Positions 7,961 through 16,998 of a stretch of DNA of 64,000 nt are shown here, piece by piece. Numbering within the stretch: position 1 is the stretch's first letter; every line of letters starts with the position of its first letter. The DNA is taken from positions 806,001 through 870,000 of the forward strand of contig NC_018866.1 in assembly GCF_000305775.1 (NCBI RefSeq), in the 5' to 3' direction. A program made the position numbers and the translations under genes. This stretch comes from Dehalobacter sp. DCA (GTDB lineage Bacteria; Bacillota; Desulfitobacteriia; Desulfitobacteriales; Syntrophobotulaceae). Under the pieces are notes generated by a model. That model made no database searches, was not told the origin of the DNA, and saw only the letters and a program-made list of their open reading frames with translations.

Positions 7961-8912
7961 CGATAACTCTTTTCCCTCCGAGTCTTGTTTTCACTGTTAC
8001 GAGAGGTCTTCCGGTCTCTGCAACGCTGCCAATCAGTCTCGCCTTGGTGCCAAGAGAATTTTGCTTTAGAATATTCAGAGCCCGTTCCGCATGTTCCTGA
8101 GCAGTGATACAGAGAAACTTTCCTTCATTGGCCATATAGAGCGGATCCAGGCCTAAAATGTCACAGAAGGATTTGACTTCCGGATCCACAGGAATTCTTT
8201 TTTCCTCTATTTCTACAGCATGGTTCGAAGCTTCGGCAATCTCATTCAGAACCGTGCCCAAGCCCCCCCGTGTAATATCCCTCATCGCGCGGACCTCAAT
8301 ACCAGCCTGAAGCAAATCCTCAACCATTGGTCCAAGATTTGCACAGTCACTTTGGATTGAATTGATAATTTCCATGCGCTGAGACATGATGCAGGCATGA
8401 TGGTTGCCCAAATCACCGCTAACGATGAGTGCATCTCCCTCACGGATCACATCTGTGCCAATGTTCCTGCCGCTTTTTCTGAAACCAAGACCGGCTGTAT
8501 TGATATACAAACCGCCATTTCCCTGAACGACTTTGGTATCTCCGGCAACAATTTTGATGCCTGCTTCCTTAGCCGTTCTGCTCAGTGAAGCAACGACGCG
8601 GTCAAGCAAATCCATATCGAGGCCTTCTTCGAGAATAAATCCGGCTGTCAGATACTGAGGCTCGGCTCCTGCCATCCAGAGATCGTTTACCGTTCCACAG
8701 ACAGCAAGCTTGCCGATATCCCCGCCCGGAAATTCCAGAGGCGTGACCACAAAAGAATCGGTTGTCATCGCTAGCGGATATTCGGAAACAGGCAGGATTG
8801 CCGAATCTTCCATTTTATCAAGGTAATCGTTGGCTAAATATTTATGAAAAAGATCTTTGATAAGCTCCCTGGTAGCATTGCCACCGCTTCCATGCGCCAT
8901 TACAATCTTCAC
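7923..8912 (-). CDS. hypE: hydrogenase expression/formation protein HypE
   Basis: 329 residues, normal length. HypE dehydrates its C-terminal thiocarboxamide to thiocyanate, supplying the CN ligands of the [NiFe] site with HypF. The N-terminal MAHGSGG, TTDSFVVTPLEFPGGDIGKLAVCGTVNDL split as AIR-synthase fold motifs, RDITRGGLGTVLNEIA, and the essential C-terminal PRIC with terminal Cys are all present. It closes the hypABCDE series; the LtaS-like gene begins within its last 38 bases. Confidence 0.97.
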   Translation of the reverse strand: MKIVMAHGSGGNATRELIKDLFHKYLANDYLDKMEDSAILPVSEYPLAMTTDSFVVTPLEFPGGDIGKLAVCGTVNDLWMAGAEPQYLTAGFILEEGLDMDLLDRVVASLSRTAKEAGIKIVAGDTKVVQGNGGLYINTAGLGFRKSGRNIGTDVIREGDALIVSGDLGNHHACIMSQRMEIINSIQSDCANLGPMVEDLLQAGIEVRAMRDITRGGLGTVLNEIAEASNHAVEIEEKRIPVDPEVKSFCDILGLDPLYMANEGKFLCITAQEHAERALNILKQNSLGTKARLIGSVAETGRPLVTVKTRLGGKRVIDVLYGEGLPRIC

Positions 8913-9072
8913 TAACTCACCTACTCATTTTTCATTACAGGCTGCTTATCCTGAGTACATCGGCAAACTATATTTCTTTATCTATCTTCTTTTTATCTAT
9001 CTTCTTATTATATTTTTCCAACTTATTTTCTGCCATACTCACATTTAAACGTTTGTTAAATTCTTGAATGGA

Positions 9073-10119
9073 TTACTTTTTGGTAAACCGAAACCAAATG
9101 CCGCAGGTGCCCTCAGACGATACCATACAGGGTCCCTGCGCTTTAGCCGGTGTACAGGCCTTCCCAAACATCGGACACTCATCAGGGTTGATCTTACCAA
9201 GGATAACCTCGCCGCAGCGGCAGTTCGTCGTTTTTTGAGCAGCATCACCGGCAAGGTCGGCCGAACCGGCATCGTATTTCCGGTATTTTTGATTCAGATA
9301 TAAACCGGAATCCTCAATAACGCCGATCCCGCGCCAAAAAGCCGGTCCAGACTCAAAATAATTGCTGATATAGGCTAAAGCAACCGCGTTCCCTTCGGGC
9401 TTAACCACGGAAGGATAAAGATTATGCACTTCGTGTTTATGATTTTCGACTTGTTTGACCAAATCATATATTGCGATCAGGATATGTTCCCCTTCAAAGC
9501 CGGCTACGGCAAAAGGCTTCATGTACTGCTCCGCCAAATCAGCATAGGCCTGCGAACCAAGAATTGTGCTGACATGCCCCGGCGCAATAAACGCTGATAT
9601 TTCATTATCCGTGGCGCAGATAAAATCAAGAGCCGGCATAACCTTGCGCAGCGCAGTTAAAAACTTAATATTCGTCAGACCGGAACGCTCCGTCTGCTCA
9701 ATAACTAGCGCATAAGATGGAATCGTGGTCTCAAAGCCGACACAGGCGATCACATACGTAAGTTCCGGGTTAGCTGCGGCCTTTTTGAGCGCTTCCTGCG
9801 GTGAGTACATGATCTCGACCCTGGCCCCGTCTGCTTTGGCTTCACTTAAAGATTTCTCCGAGCCCGGCACTTTCATCATATCGCCAAAGGTAAGCAGCAC
9901 ACAGTTCGGTGTTAAGGCCCATTCAATGGCTTTATCAATATAGGAAGCCGGAGTTACGCACACCGGACAGCCAGGGCCGGATATAAGCCTGATCTCTGGA
10001 GAAAGCAGACTGCGTATGCCGTTTTTAAAGATTGAGGAAGTATGAGTTCCGCATACTTCCATGATTTTAAGCTCCTGATGATCGCCGGCAAGCTCTTTCA
10101 GTATCTTGTCAAGATTCAT
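9073..10119 (-). CDS. hypD: hydrogenase maturation iron-sulfur protein HypD
   Basis: 348 residues, normal length. HypD is the scaffold with HypC on which Fe(CN)2CO is built. Visible motifs are MEVCGTHT, SGPGCPVCVTP, FGDMMKVPGS, VGFETT, GFEGEHIL and the C-terminal [4Fe-4S] cysteines in CPMFGKACTPAKAQGPCMV. The start ATG lies within the last 11 bases of hypC, indicating coupled translation of the two partners. Confidence 0.97.
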   Translation of the reverse strand: MNLDKILKELAGDHQELKIMEVCGTHTSSIFKNGIRSLLSPEIRLISGPGCPVCVTPASYIDKAIEWALTPNCVLLTFGDMMKVPGSEKSLSEAKADGARVEIMYSPQEALKKAAANPELTYVIACVGFETTIPSYALVIEQTERSGLTNIKFLTALRKVMPALDFICATDNEISAFIAPGHVSTILGSQAYADLAEQYMKPFAVAGFEGEHILIAIYDLVKQVENHKHEVHNLYPSVVKPEGNAVALAYISNYFESGPAFWRGIGVIEDSGLYLNQKYRKYDAGSADLAGDAAQKTTNCRCGEVILGKINPDECPMFGKACTPAKAQGPCMVSSEGTCGIWFRFTKK

Positions 10120-10333
10120 ATTTCAGTGACTCCAATTCTGCAAATAACTCCAAAATCTCATCAGCAGTGTCCTTCTGAATTACTTCAATAGCACATCCTG
10201 CATGAACCAGTACGTAATCACCTGCTTGGGCATCCACCAGGGCCATATTGACATCGATAATATTTCCCTGGAAATCAACCTTGCCGGTAAAATCGTTTAC
10301 TTCCACTACTTTTCCAGGAACAGCCACACACAT
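10109..10333 (-). CDS. hypC: hydrogenase assembly chaperone HypC
   Basis: 74 residues. HypC carries the Fe(CN)2CO unit from HypD to the hydrogenase large subunit. The protein starts MCVAVPGKVVEV, and Cys2 must become N-terminal after Met removal. This decides the start: a GTG four codons upstream would bury the cysteine, whereas AGGGTGG lies 8 bases before the ATG at 10333. The central GDYVLVHAGCAIEVI signature is intact. Confidence 0.96.
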   Translation of the reverse strand: MCVAVPGKVVEVNDFTGKVDFQGNIIDVNMALVDAQAGDYVLVHAGCAIEVIQKDTADEILELFAELESLKYES

Positions 10334-10407
10334 TTCGTTCACCACCCTGTTTAAATGCCGCTAGTAGTTATTCTATTACGGTTCACCTAAAAAAGCAAAG
10401 AATGTCC

Positions 10408-11058
10408 TTAGCCTTTCCTCTGCAGCAGCCATTCCGCAACATCTTCAAAACCTTGTCCGGTTTTGGCGTTGACTTCAAAGACCGGTGCAGTTTTATTCAG
10501 CGCTCTAACACCTTTAAGAAAAAATTCATCGTTAAAATCAACATACGTTTTTAAATCACATTTCGTAAGCAAAATCACATCAGCTTTTTCAAAAGCCAAA
10601 GGATATTTATATGGCTTATCGCTGCCCTCGGCTGCTGAACAAATCAGCATTTTGATATGCTCACCAATTTGGAATTCTGCCGGGCAGACCAAATTACCAA
10701 TATTTTCAATGAACAACAGGCCGGGCTTGTCGAAAGACAATCCGTCCAAGGAACTCTGGATCGTAGGTGCATCCAGATGACATGCTCCATTCGTGTTGAT
10801 CTGGATCGCTTCAATACCTAACTCTTTAAGCTTGACCGTGTCAATATCCGATTCGATATCTCCTTCGATCACATATACTTTATTTTCGGAAAGCTGCTGG
10901 ATTAGATTAATAATGCTCGAAGTCTTTCCTGCTCCGGGAGCCCCCATGATATTAACAACAAAGACTCCCATCTCGCCCAGTTTTTCCTGCGTCGCAAAGG
11001 CTATCCTGTCATTTTCATCAAAAATGTTCTGGACAACCTGAATTTCTTTTTCAGCCAC
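10408..11058 (-). CDS. hypB: hydrogenase nickel incorporation GTPase HypB
   Basis: 216 residues. HypB is a SIMIBI-class GTPase that hands Ni to the apo-hydrogenase with HypA. The P-loop is MGAPGAGKTSS (residues 38-48), with VIEGDIESDID, a CPAEFQIGEH metal-site loop, and TKCDL for guanine recognition. It lacks the N-terminal CxxCGC site and any His-rich nickel-storage stretch, so it is the minimal form. Confidence 0.96.
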   Translation of the reverse strand: MAEKEIQVVQNIFDENDRIAFATQEKLGEMGVFVVNIMGAPGAGKTSSIINLIQQLSENKVYVIEGDIESDIDTVKLKELGIEAIQINTNGACHLDAPTIQSSLDGLSFDKPGLLFIENIGNLVCPAEFQIGEHIKMLICSAAEGSDKPYKYPLAFEKADVILLTKCDLKTYVDFNDEFFLKGVRALNKTAPVFEVNAKTGQGFEDVAEWLLQRKG

Positions 11059-11073
11059 TTAAGGCCCCCCTTT

Positions 11074-11421
11074 TTATTCTGTTTCTATTTCTATATCTTT
11101 AACATAGAATTCTTTTCCAATGTTTGTTGGCATGCCATCATTGCCGCAGTCAGGGCAGGCAAAAGAAAACGGCTGACGCGCATAATGAATATTGCAGTCC
11201 GGGCAGTACCACTTGGCTTTAATATTCTCCATTTCGAGAACAGCCCCCTCGCAGAGCGTGTCTTTCGAAATAATGTCAAAATACATCTGAATGGATTCGC
11301 CAATAAAGCCGGACTGTTCCCCGACAACCAAGGTAATGCGCGTAATACTACGCGCATTATTCTCCTTGGCTTTTTCAGAAGCAATTTTTATGATTTGTTC
11401 AGTAATCGGATATTCATGCAT
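11074..11421 (-). CDS. hypA: hydrogenase nickel chaperone HypA
   Basis: 115 residues. HypA binds Ni through His2 and neighbours (MHEYPITEQIIKIA) and has a structural zinc site of two CPDC pairs (YCPDCNIHYARQP and ACPDCGND). It overlaps echF by 8 bases and is 15 bases from hypB, tying maturation genes to the structural ech genes in one transcript. Confidence 0.96.
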   Translation of the reverse strand: MHEYPITEQIIKIASEKAKENNARSITRITLVVGEQSGFIGESIQMYFDIISKDTLCEGAVLEMENIKAKWYCPDCNIHYARQPFSFACPDCGNDGMPTNIGKEFYVKDIEIETE

Positions 11422-11836
11422 CTTCTTCTGCTGTTCCCACCTGTGTATGATTTTCCTGAGCAGCTGTCCCGGAATTAACTTCCTGGACTACAGGCCCATA
11501 TGCAGTAGACAACTTACTCGATTTATCTCTCATTGGTGCAGTATAACTTCTTTGGGTATTCAGGCAGTTTTTCGGGCATACCTGAACACAGAAATTGCAA
11601 ACAATACAGCGGGTACGATCGATTTCCCACTTTTTATCGGATTTGCCGACCTCAATAGCTGTGGCCGGACATCTTTTAGAACAAATGCCGCAGAACGAGC
11701 AATTTTCTATCTTAGCCATCTCAATGCTGCCGCGCGTATTGGGATAAAACTCATTTTTGATGACCGGATACATCGCTGTAGCGGGTTTGCTGAATAAACT
11801 TTTCATAATCGTCTTATTAATAACATTAAAAGCCAT
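11414..11836 (-). CDS. echF: Ech-type hydrogenase ferredoxin-like subunit EchF
   Basis: 140 residues. A NuoI-like polyferredoxin that passes electrons between soluble ferredoxin and the small subunit. Two [4Fe-4S] sites are CSFCGICSKRCP (residues 46-57) and CIVCNFCVQVCPKNC (75-89). The C-terminal 45 residues are a polar extension without a known domain. It is 10 bases downstream of echE and overlaps hypA. The N-terminus is short, without the long helix of NuoI. Confidence 0.9.
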   Translation of the reverse strand: MAFNVINKTIMKSLFSKPATAMYPVIKNEFYPNTRGSIEMAKIENCSFCGICSKRCPATAIEVGKSDKKWEIDRTRCIVCNFCVQVCPKNCLNTQRSYTAPMRDKSSKLSTAYGPVVQEVNSGTAAQENHTQVGTAEEDA

Positions 11837-11846
11837 GCGTCTCTCC

Positions 11847-12926
11847 CTACCTTTCCGTACAGCTGATACAAGGATCGATGGTCAATGCCAGCACCGGAAC
11901 ATCTGCAAGGTCTGCGCCTGGCAGTATTTTCAACAGCGTCGGGATATTCGCAAACGTTGGTGTTCTGACTCTGAACCTCTCCAAGTATTTTGTACCGTTG
12001 CCTTTAGCGTAGTAGAAAGTCTGACCGCGGGGCTGCTCCATACGTGAAATATATTCTCCGCTCGGATTGCCTTTTACCTTCATATCCACCTCGCCGTCAG
12101 GTATTTTCTCAATACACTGGCGAATGAGATCCAGAGACTGGTATACTTCACGCACCCGAACCACGGTGCGGGCGTAGCAGTCACCGTCTTTTTCGACGAT
12201 TGGCTCAAAATTCAGATCACCGTAAGCGGCATAGCCTAAGGTACGCATATCCTGAACAACACCACTGCCCCTCAGGGTTGGACCAACGGCACCCAGATCG
12301 ATCGCTTCCTGATAAGTCACGACGCCTATGCCCCTGGTTCTCTTCTGAACGGAATAGTCCCGTACAAATACATCCGTCACCGCTTTGGCTTCCTCCCCGA
12401 TGTCTTTGACAATAACTTTTATTCTATTCAATGTGTCGTTGTCAATATCCTTCCAGACCCCGCCAATTTTACATACACTAAATATAACCCTGCCGCCGGT
12501 GGTCTCTTCAAAAATATCGAGTACTTTCTCCCGGATCCGCCAGCAATGCATAAACAGGCTTTCAAAGCCATAAGCATCGGCCATGAGACCGAGCCAGAGC
12601 AAGTGGCTGTGTACCCTGGAAAGTTCCGCCCAGATGGTACGCAGATATTTGGCACGGGGCGGAATGTCCACACCCATCATGCCTTCCAGCGTCTGGGCAT
12701 AGGACTGTCCGTGAATAAAACTGCAAATCCCGCAGATACGTTCAATGACATAAATCATTTCATTAAAATCTCTTTTTTCAACCAGCTTTTCCAAGCCCCT
12801 GTGCACAAACCCGATCGAAGGAACTGCGCCAACTACTTTCTCATCTTCCATAATAAGATCGAGATGGAGCGGTTCAGGCAGTACCGGATGCTGAGGGCCA
12901 AATGGAATTATTGTTCGCTCACCCAT
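11847..12926 (-). CDS. echE: Ech-type [NiFe] hydrogenase large (catalytic) subunit EchE
   Basis: 359 residues, homologous to NuoD. The Ni-Fe site cysteines are intact: L1 motif RICGICSFIHG (residues 62-72) and C-terminal L2 motif DPCISCTER. N-terminal PFGPQHPVLPEP and HRGLEKL match group 4 hydrogenases. The protein stops at the L2 motif, so it lacks the C-terminal peptide that a protease removes in most [NiFe] hydrogenases. That matches the absence of a protease gene in the operon. It makes or oxidises H2 at the cytoplasmic face. Confidence 0.95.
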   Translation of the reverse strand: MGERTIIPFGPQHPVLPEPLHLDLIMEDEKVVGAVPSIGFVHRGLEKLVEKRDFNEMIYVIERICGICSFIHGQSYAQTLEGMMGVDIPPRAKYLRTIWAELSRVHSHLLWLGLMADAYGFESLFMHCWRIREKVLDIFEETTGGRVIFSVCKIGGVWKDIDNDTLNRIKVIVKDIGEEAKAVTDVFVRDYSVQKRTRGIGVVTYQEAIDLGAVGPTLRGSGVVQDMRTLGYAAYGDLNFEPIVEKDGDCYARTVVRVREVYQSLDLIRQCIEKIPDGEVDMKVKGNPSGEYISRMEQPRGQTFYYAKGNGTKYLERFRVRTPTFANIPTLLKILPGADLADVPVLALTIDPCISCTER

Positions 12927-12941
12927 ATTACCATCCCTCTC

Positions 12942-13304
12942 CTATTCTTTCATATCTGCGGCAGTTATGTTGAATGGCTGCTTAACTGCCGTCTCGTAAA
13001 ATGTCCCCTGAAAATCAACCGCCATTCCACTGACATTGATACCATAGAGATCATGAATCTCGTTTTCATAAAGAAACGCGGCAAAATACACATCACTGAT
13101 ACTCGGAATAGTATCGCCAGACTGGACATCCAATCTCAGATTTTCCAAAGTCAAATCAAGCTTTTCAAACGAATAAAGCAAATACATTTCCGATGGCGTT
13201 TTGGTACAGCAGATTTGGATCAGGCGATACCCATTCTGCAGATACTGCTTCGCACGATCAACAAGCTCTTCAGCTGTAACCGGATTAATGATACGTTCCG
13301 TCAT
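12942..13304 (-). CDS. echD: Ech-type hydrogenase subunit EchD
   Basis: 120 residues, NuoC-like. It has FEKLDLTLENLRLDVQ and then IPSISDVYFAAFLYENEIHDLYGI, matching the conserved NuoC region that includes E-x-E-x-x-D-x-x-G-I. No cofactor is bound; it packs against the large subunit. The stop is followed directly by... echC lies immediately upstream with no gap, and echE 15 bases downstream. Confidence 0.9.
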   Translation of the reverse strand: MTERIINPVTAEELVDRAKQYLQNGYRLIQICCTKTPSEMYLLYSFEKLDLTLENLRLDVQSGDTIPSISDVYFAAFLYENEIHDLYGINVSGMAVDFQGTFYETAVKQPFNITAADMKE

Positions 13305-13742
13305 CTATTTCGCCACCTTCCTCAAGTTCTGATATTTTTCCTCAAGAACTCCCAAAGCCTGAACGACACCGTCAATGATTGCTTCAGGTCTGGCAGCACA
13401 CCCAGGGACATACACGTCTACCGGAATGACGTTATCGATTCCGCCCTGGACATTGTAGCATTCACGGAAGATTCCTCCGGAAGTAGCACAGGCTCCGATC
13501 GCCACAACAACTTTCGGATCCGCCATCTGGTTATAAATATTTTTAATGACCTCTTTATTTTGTTCATTGACAGATCCTGTCACGACGAAAATATCGGCAT
13601 GCTTTGGATTGCCAATATTCAGAACGCCAAAACGCTCGACATCATATAAAGGCGTCAGACAAGCCAGTACTTCGATGTCACAGCCATTGCAGCTGGAGGC
13701 GTCGTAATGGACCAACCAAGGAGACTTCGGCAAGTATGACAA
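13305..13742 (-). CDS. echC: Ech-type hydrogenase small subunit EchC
   Basis: 145 residues, NuoB-like. It holds the [4Fe-4S] cluster nearest the Ni-Fe site, through SSCNGCDIEVLA (two Cys), VVAIGACATSGG and VYVPGCAARPEA. Position between echB and echD and the short length match group 4 small subunits, which lack the extra clusters of group 1 enzymes. Confidence 0.94.
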   Translation of the reverse strand: MSYLPKSPWLVHYDASSCNGCDIEVLACLTPLYDVERFGVLNIGNPKHADIFVVTGSVNEQNKEVIKNIYNQMADPKVVVAIGACATSGGIFRECYNVQGGIDNVIPVDVYVPGCAARPEAIIDGVVQALGVLEEKYQNLRKVAK

Positions 13743-13772
13743 ATCATTTCACTCCAATCAGTATAAGGTTTT

Positions 13773-14630
13773 TCATCTGAGTGCCAGATAGGCGATGTTG
13801 CCTACGCCGAGCACAAGTGCAACGATCCAGGCGCTTCCGAGCACGGACTGCCATTTAAGACGGGAATAGTTGTTATCGATCCAGATCTCCAGGAAATAAA
13901 CGACGATCGCCAGGATCAAGGCAATGACCGGGCTCGACGCGAAGAACAGACAGACAATACCCAGCAGGAAGACATTTTCATACCAGTGGGCAATCTCGAT
14001 CAGCGCTAGATCCGTCCCGGAAAATTCCGTGATAATCCCGCGGACAATCTCCTGGTGCGCATGATGAGACATCGATATATCAAAAGGTGATTTACGGAAT
14101 TTAATGGTTAGGATAAACAGGAATCCAAGAAAAATACCTGGCAGACTGTAAAGCAGCGGTTGGTCATACATTGCGATGTCCCAGACATTAAAACTTTTCG
14201 TCACCATGTACATTCCTACAGTCGTTAAAATGACCATCGGCTCATAGGCCATGATCTGCAGCATTTCTCTTTCTGCACCGATATAGGCGTACGGCGAAAA
14301 AGTAGAGTAGGCCGCAATGATTAGGAAGATACTGGCCAGCGTCAAAGCGAAAATCGCCAGCAGCAAGTCTCCGCCGCCAAAGAATATCGCTCCCGAGATA
14401 ATTACAAAAACGATGAAACAGATGATGTACAGTCTCTGCTGCGGATTTACCGCAATACTGCTTTTGTTCATCAATTTAAAAATATCATAGAAAGGCTGCA
14501 GAATCGGCGGACCGTATCTGCTCTGCATCCTGGCAGATATTCTGCGGTCCACCCCGGTAATCAAACCACCGATGAACGGGGCCAGAATGATATAGAGAAT
14601 GACCATTAACCATGCATAATTTCCACTCAT
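13773..14630 (-). CDS. echB: Ech-type hydrogenase membrane subunit EchB
   Basis: 285 residues with about eight membrane helices, homologous to NuoH. Conserved features include the cytosolic loop with RRISARMQSRYGPPILQPFYD (given here in part: RMQSRYGPP), AYIGAEREMLQIMAYEP, and KFRKSPFDISMSHHAHQE near the quinone-like cavity. It joins the proton-pumping arm to the hydrogenase module. It overlaps echA by 4 bases (ATGA). Confidence 0.94.
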   Translation of the reverse strand: MSGNYAWLMVILYIILAPFIGGLITGVDRRISARMQSRYGPPILQPFYDIFKLMNKSSIAVNPQQRLYIICFIVFVIISGAIFFGGGDLLLAIFALTLASIFLIIAAYSTFSPYAYIGAEREMLQIMAYEPMVILTTVGMYMVTKSFNVWDIAMYDQPLLYSLPGIFLGFLFILTIKFRKSPFDISMSHHAHQEIVRGIITEFSGTDLALIEIAHWYENVFLLGIVCLFFASSPVIALILAIVVYFLEIWIDNNYSRLKWQSVLGSAWIVALVLGVGNIAYLALR

Positions 14631-16516
14631 ATGATCCCCACCCCAAACATTATGATGATTAGAACAATACTGATCACAACACCAAGTTTAAACAGTTTGC
14701 TCTCACCGAAAATATTTTCCAGATAGAAACTCCTCATCGTTATTTCTCTTGTAAGACCCAGAGAACCATAAAACTTCTCTTTTTCGGGAGTATTGAGTCC
14801 CGCCAGGTATTGAGGCTTATACTGAACATTCTTGTGAGTGAGCGACAGACCCACAGGCAGAACGACCATCAGGCCGACCATAATCAGCAGAATGATGACA
14901 TTTCCCTGATCCAGTAGGTATGTCTGATTATAGATGGACGCAATAAACGGCTCCAAAGAATATTTCGAGATGAGCGGGAACAGCAGACAAACTCCAACTG
15001 TCAAAACAGCAAGCGTAGTCAGCGTGAAGCGTTCTGTCCGTGGGACCTTTGACTGGAATTCCAGCGGTCTTTCTTTCACCATCAAAAGCTTACCAAGCCA
15101 CTTTGTCCAGAAGAATAAAGTTGCGGCACTTCCAAAGGCCACAAATACCGTGAGTACCGGATTTGCTGTAACCAGCCCTTCGAGCGCTGCCCACTTACTG
15201 ATCAGCATACCGAATGGAGCAAGAAACATTCCAGCAATCCCGATGACCATACCAATCGCAATCTTCGGCATTTTGGTAATCAGTCCGTCCATGGACTCGA
15301 TGATACGATCACCGATGTTATGCTCGACTGTACCAACAGACAGGAAGAGCAAAGACTTGGCAATCGCATGGAAGATCATAAGCATGATCGCAGCCCACAT
15401 CAATTGATAGGTTCCAATGCCCGCGCAAACAATAATCAGGCCAAGATTGGAAATCGTCGAATACGCGAGTACACGTTTGGCATCCGACTGGGAGATGGCC
15501 ATAAATGCTGTCAGGACAAATGTCACCGCCCCAACCATCGCGACAAACAGTCCGACCATTGAACCACCGTCAACAAAAGCAAAAACCGGTGAAAGTCTGA
15601 TGATTAAGTACACGCCGGCTTTAATCATGGTACTGGAATGGAGCAGTGCGGAAACAGGGGTCGGCGCAACCATCGCACCGAGCAGCCAGGAAGAAAACGG
15701 CATCTGGGCAGATTTCGTCATCCCGGCAAACGCAAGTAACGCTGTCGGCAGAAGCACTACGGTAGACGCAAGCTCCGGCAGCATGTTCAGCTCAATCGTA
15801 TGCGCATTGATAAATAAGTAAACAATGGCGATGGAAAAACCAAGTCCGCCAAGCAGGTTCATGTTTAAAGCCCTGAACGCATTCTTAACCGCAATTTCTT
15901 CACGGCTGTAGCCGATCAGGAAGAATGAACTGAATGTGGTGATTTCCCAAAAGAAATAGAGCCACATCAGATTGTTGGCAAAAACAACCCCATACATCGC
16001 TCCTAAAAAGACGAAGACAACAAAAAAGAAAAATGGGGTCCTGTCTTTTACTTCCTTGTGATGATGATACTCCTTCATATAGCCGATAGCAAATACGGCT
16101 ATCAAACTACTGATGATTCCAATGATCAGTGTCATGATCAAAGAGAGGTTATCAACAAATAAATTATACGATGTCTGGATCTCTTCCCCATAAGAACCTT
16201 CAAACCATATCATAATTGCAGCACTGGTTAGCATCAAAAGCCCAGCCAGATACTGTTTGTATTTCAGCGAAATCCCAATGACAATGACTGCAAGAATGAT
16301 CTCAATAGCAAATATTCCAAGATCAATATATTGATTATCCAGATTAAAAAATACTGTCCCTGTGTTAAAATACTGAACAACCAGATATACTGATGCTACA
16401 GTCAGAATGATTGTTGACAGCACCACAATGACTTTCCGGACAGCCGGCTGCGGCAAGATAAGCAAAAGCAGTGCAACAACAATTGGAAACAAAATAAGAA
16501 ATAGCACTGTGTTCAT
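14627..16516 (-). CDS. echA: Ech-type hydrogenase proton-pumping subunit EchA
   Basis: About 629 residues with roughly 16 membrane helices, homologous to NuoL/MrpA antiporter subunits. Motifs include MWLYFFWEITTFSSFFLIG, MTKSAQMPFSSWLLGAM (lysine of the proton path), TPVSALLHSSTMIKAGVYL split around TPVSALLHSSTM, and SDAKRVLAYSTISNLGLI. An upstream in-frame ATG at 16561 is listed by a plain scan, but GAAAGAGG lies 5 bases before the ATG at 16516 (MNTVLFL). First gene of the operon. Confidence 0.93.
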   Translation of the reverse strand: MNTVLFLILFPIVVALLLLILPQPAVRKVIVVLSTIILTVASVYLVVQYFNTGTVFFNLDNQYIDLGIFAIEIILAVIVIGISLKYKQYLAGLLMLTSAAIMIWFEGSYGEEIQTSYNLFVDNLSLIMTLIIGIISSLIAVFAIGYMKEYHHHKEVKDRTPFFFFVVFVFLGAMYGVVFANNLMWLYFFWEITTFSSFFLIGYSREEIAVKNAFRALNMNLLGGLGFSIAIVYLFINAHTIELNMLPELASTVVLLPTALLAFAGMTKSAQMPFSSWLLGAMVAPTPVSALLHSSTMIKAGVYLIIRLSPVFAFVDGGSMVGLFVAMVGAVTFVLTAFMAISQSDAKRVLAYSTISNLGLIIVCAGIGTYQLMWAAIMLMIFHAIAKSLLFLSVGTVEHNIGDRIIESMDGLITKMPKIAIGMVIGIAGMFLAPFGMLISKWAALEGLVTANPVLTVFVAFGSAATLFFWTKWLGKLLMVKERPLEFQSKVPRTERFTLTTLAVLTVGVCLLFPLISKYSLEPFIASIYNQTYLLDQGNVIILLIMVGLMVVLPVGLSLTHKNVQYKPQYLAGLNTPEKEKFYGSLGLTREITMRSFYLENIFGESKLFKLGVVISIVLIIIMFGVGII

Positions 16517-16971
16517 AGTGTCCTCTTTCCCCTCAATTATTAAATCATTTATTAACCTCAATCATGAACTTGATAGCAAAATAAGGTGCCCAGTTCTTAT
16601 TCTGCTTTCTGCAAATTATTATGTCCCCCTTTCCAAATAATATAAAATATGGTTTCATACTCATTTCAAACCAAGTTTAGTATTTAGTATAAGGACTTGC
16701 TTCGATAATTTCAACAATATTGCAACAATTTTCTAAACTTTTTTGAGAATATATTAAATTATTCTGAATTTTCTGCCTCTTTGTGCTCCGATATATCCCT
16801 TGGAATCTCTCTGCTATCTTCTGGATCCTTCCGTATGCTTTACTATGCTATTTCATGCTCTTCTCTTCAGTTACCTGAAATACAGGGCGAACCAAACCAA
16901 CAGTACAGCCTCATACTACACCGTTATTTGGTTCAAAAATATCTATTATAACTTTCTCAGAGCAGTATCAA
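16517..16971. other. gene-free region holding the ech operon leader and promoter
   Basis: No protein gene is supported. The part next to echA is a leader of about 165 bases, then the promoter at 16686-16714. The rest, to 16946, shows nothing recognisable. A tandem duplication of the end of the aminotransferase gene begins at 16947. Confidence 0.5.
16686..16714 (-). promoter_or_regulatory. probable promoter of the ech-hyp operon
   Basis: On the minus strand TTGAAA (16714-16709), a 17-base spacer and TATACT (16691-16686). The palindrome CAATATTG and repeats of TTGTTG/CAACAA lie just upstream and could bind a regulator. It is the only good match before echA. Confidence 0.6.
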
Positions 16972-16998
16972 CTATAACTTCCTCAGAGCAGTATCAAT
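16947..16998. repeat. 26-bp tandem duplication at the aminotransferase stop codon
   Basis: Two adjacent 26-bp copies (16947-16972 and 16973-16998) differ at two positions. The shared core is CTCAGAGCAGTATCAA. The right copy encodes the C-terminal residues of the aminotransferase; the left copy lies beyond its stop. Confidence 0.85.

Noticed and set aside
12546-13649. 367-codon plus-strand frame antisense to echC-echE
   Set aside because: The minus-strand Ech subunits are intact with their cysteine motifs; the antisense frame has no recognisable domain and no ribosome binding site.
11414-16516. Reading the block as Nuo complex I or formate hydrogenlyase
   Set aside because: The L1/L2 NiFe cysteine motifs in the large subunit show a hydrogenase. 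No formate dehydrogenase genes, and only one NuoL-type subunit, fit Ech better than Hyc.
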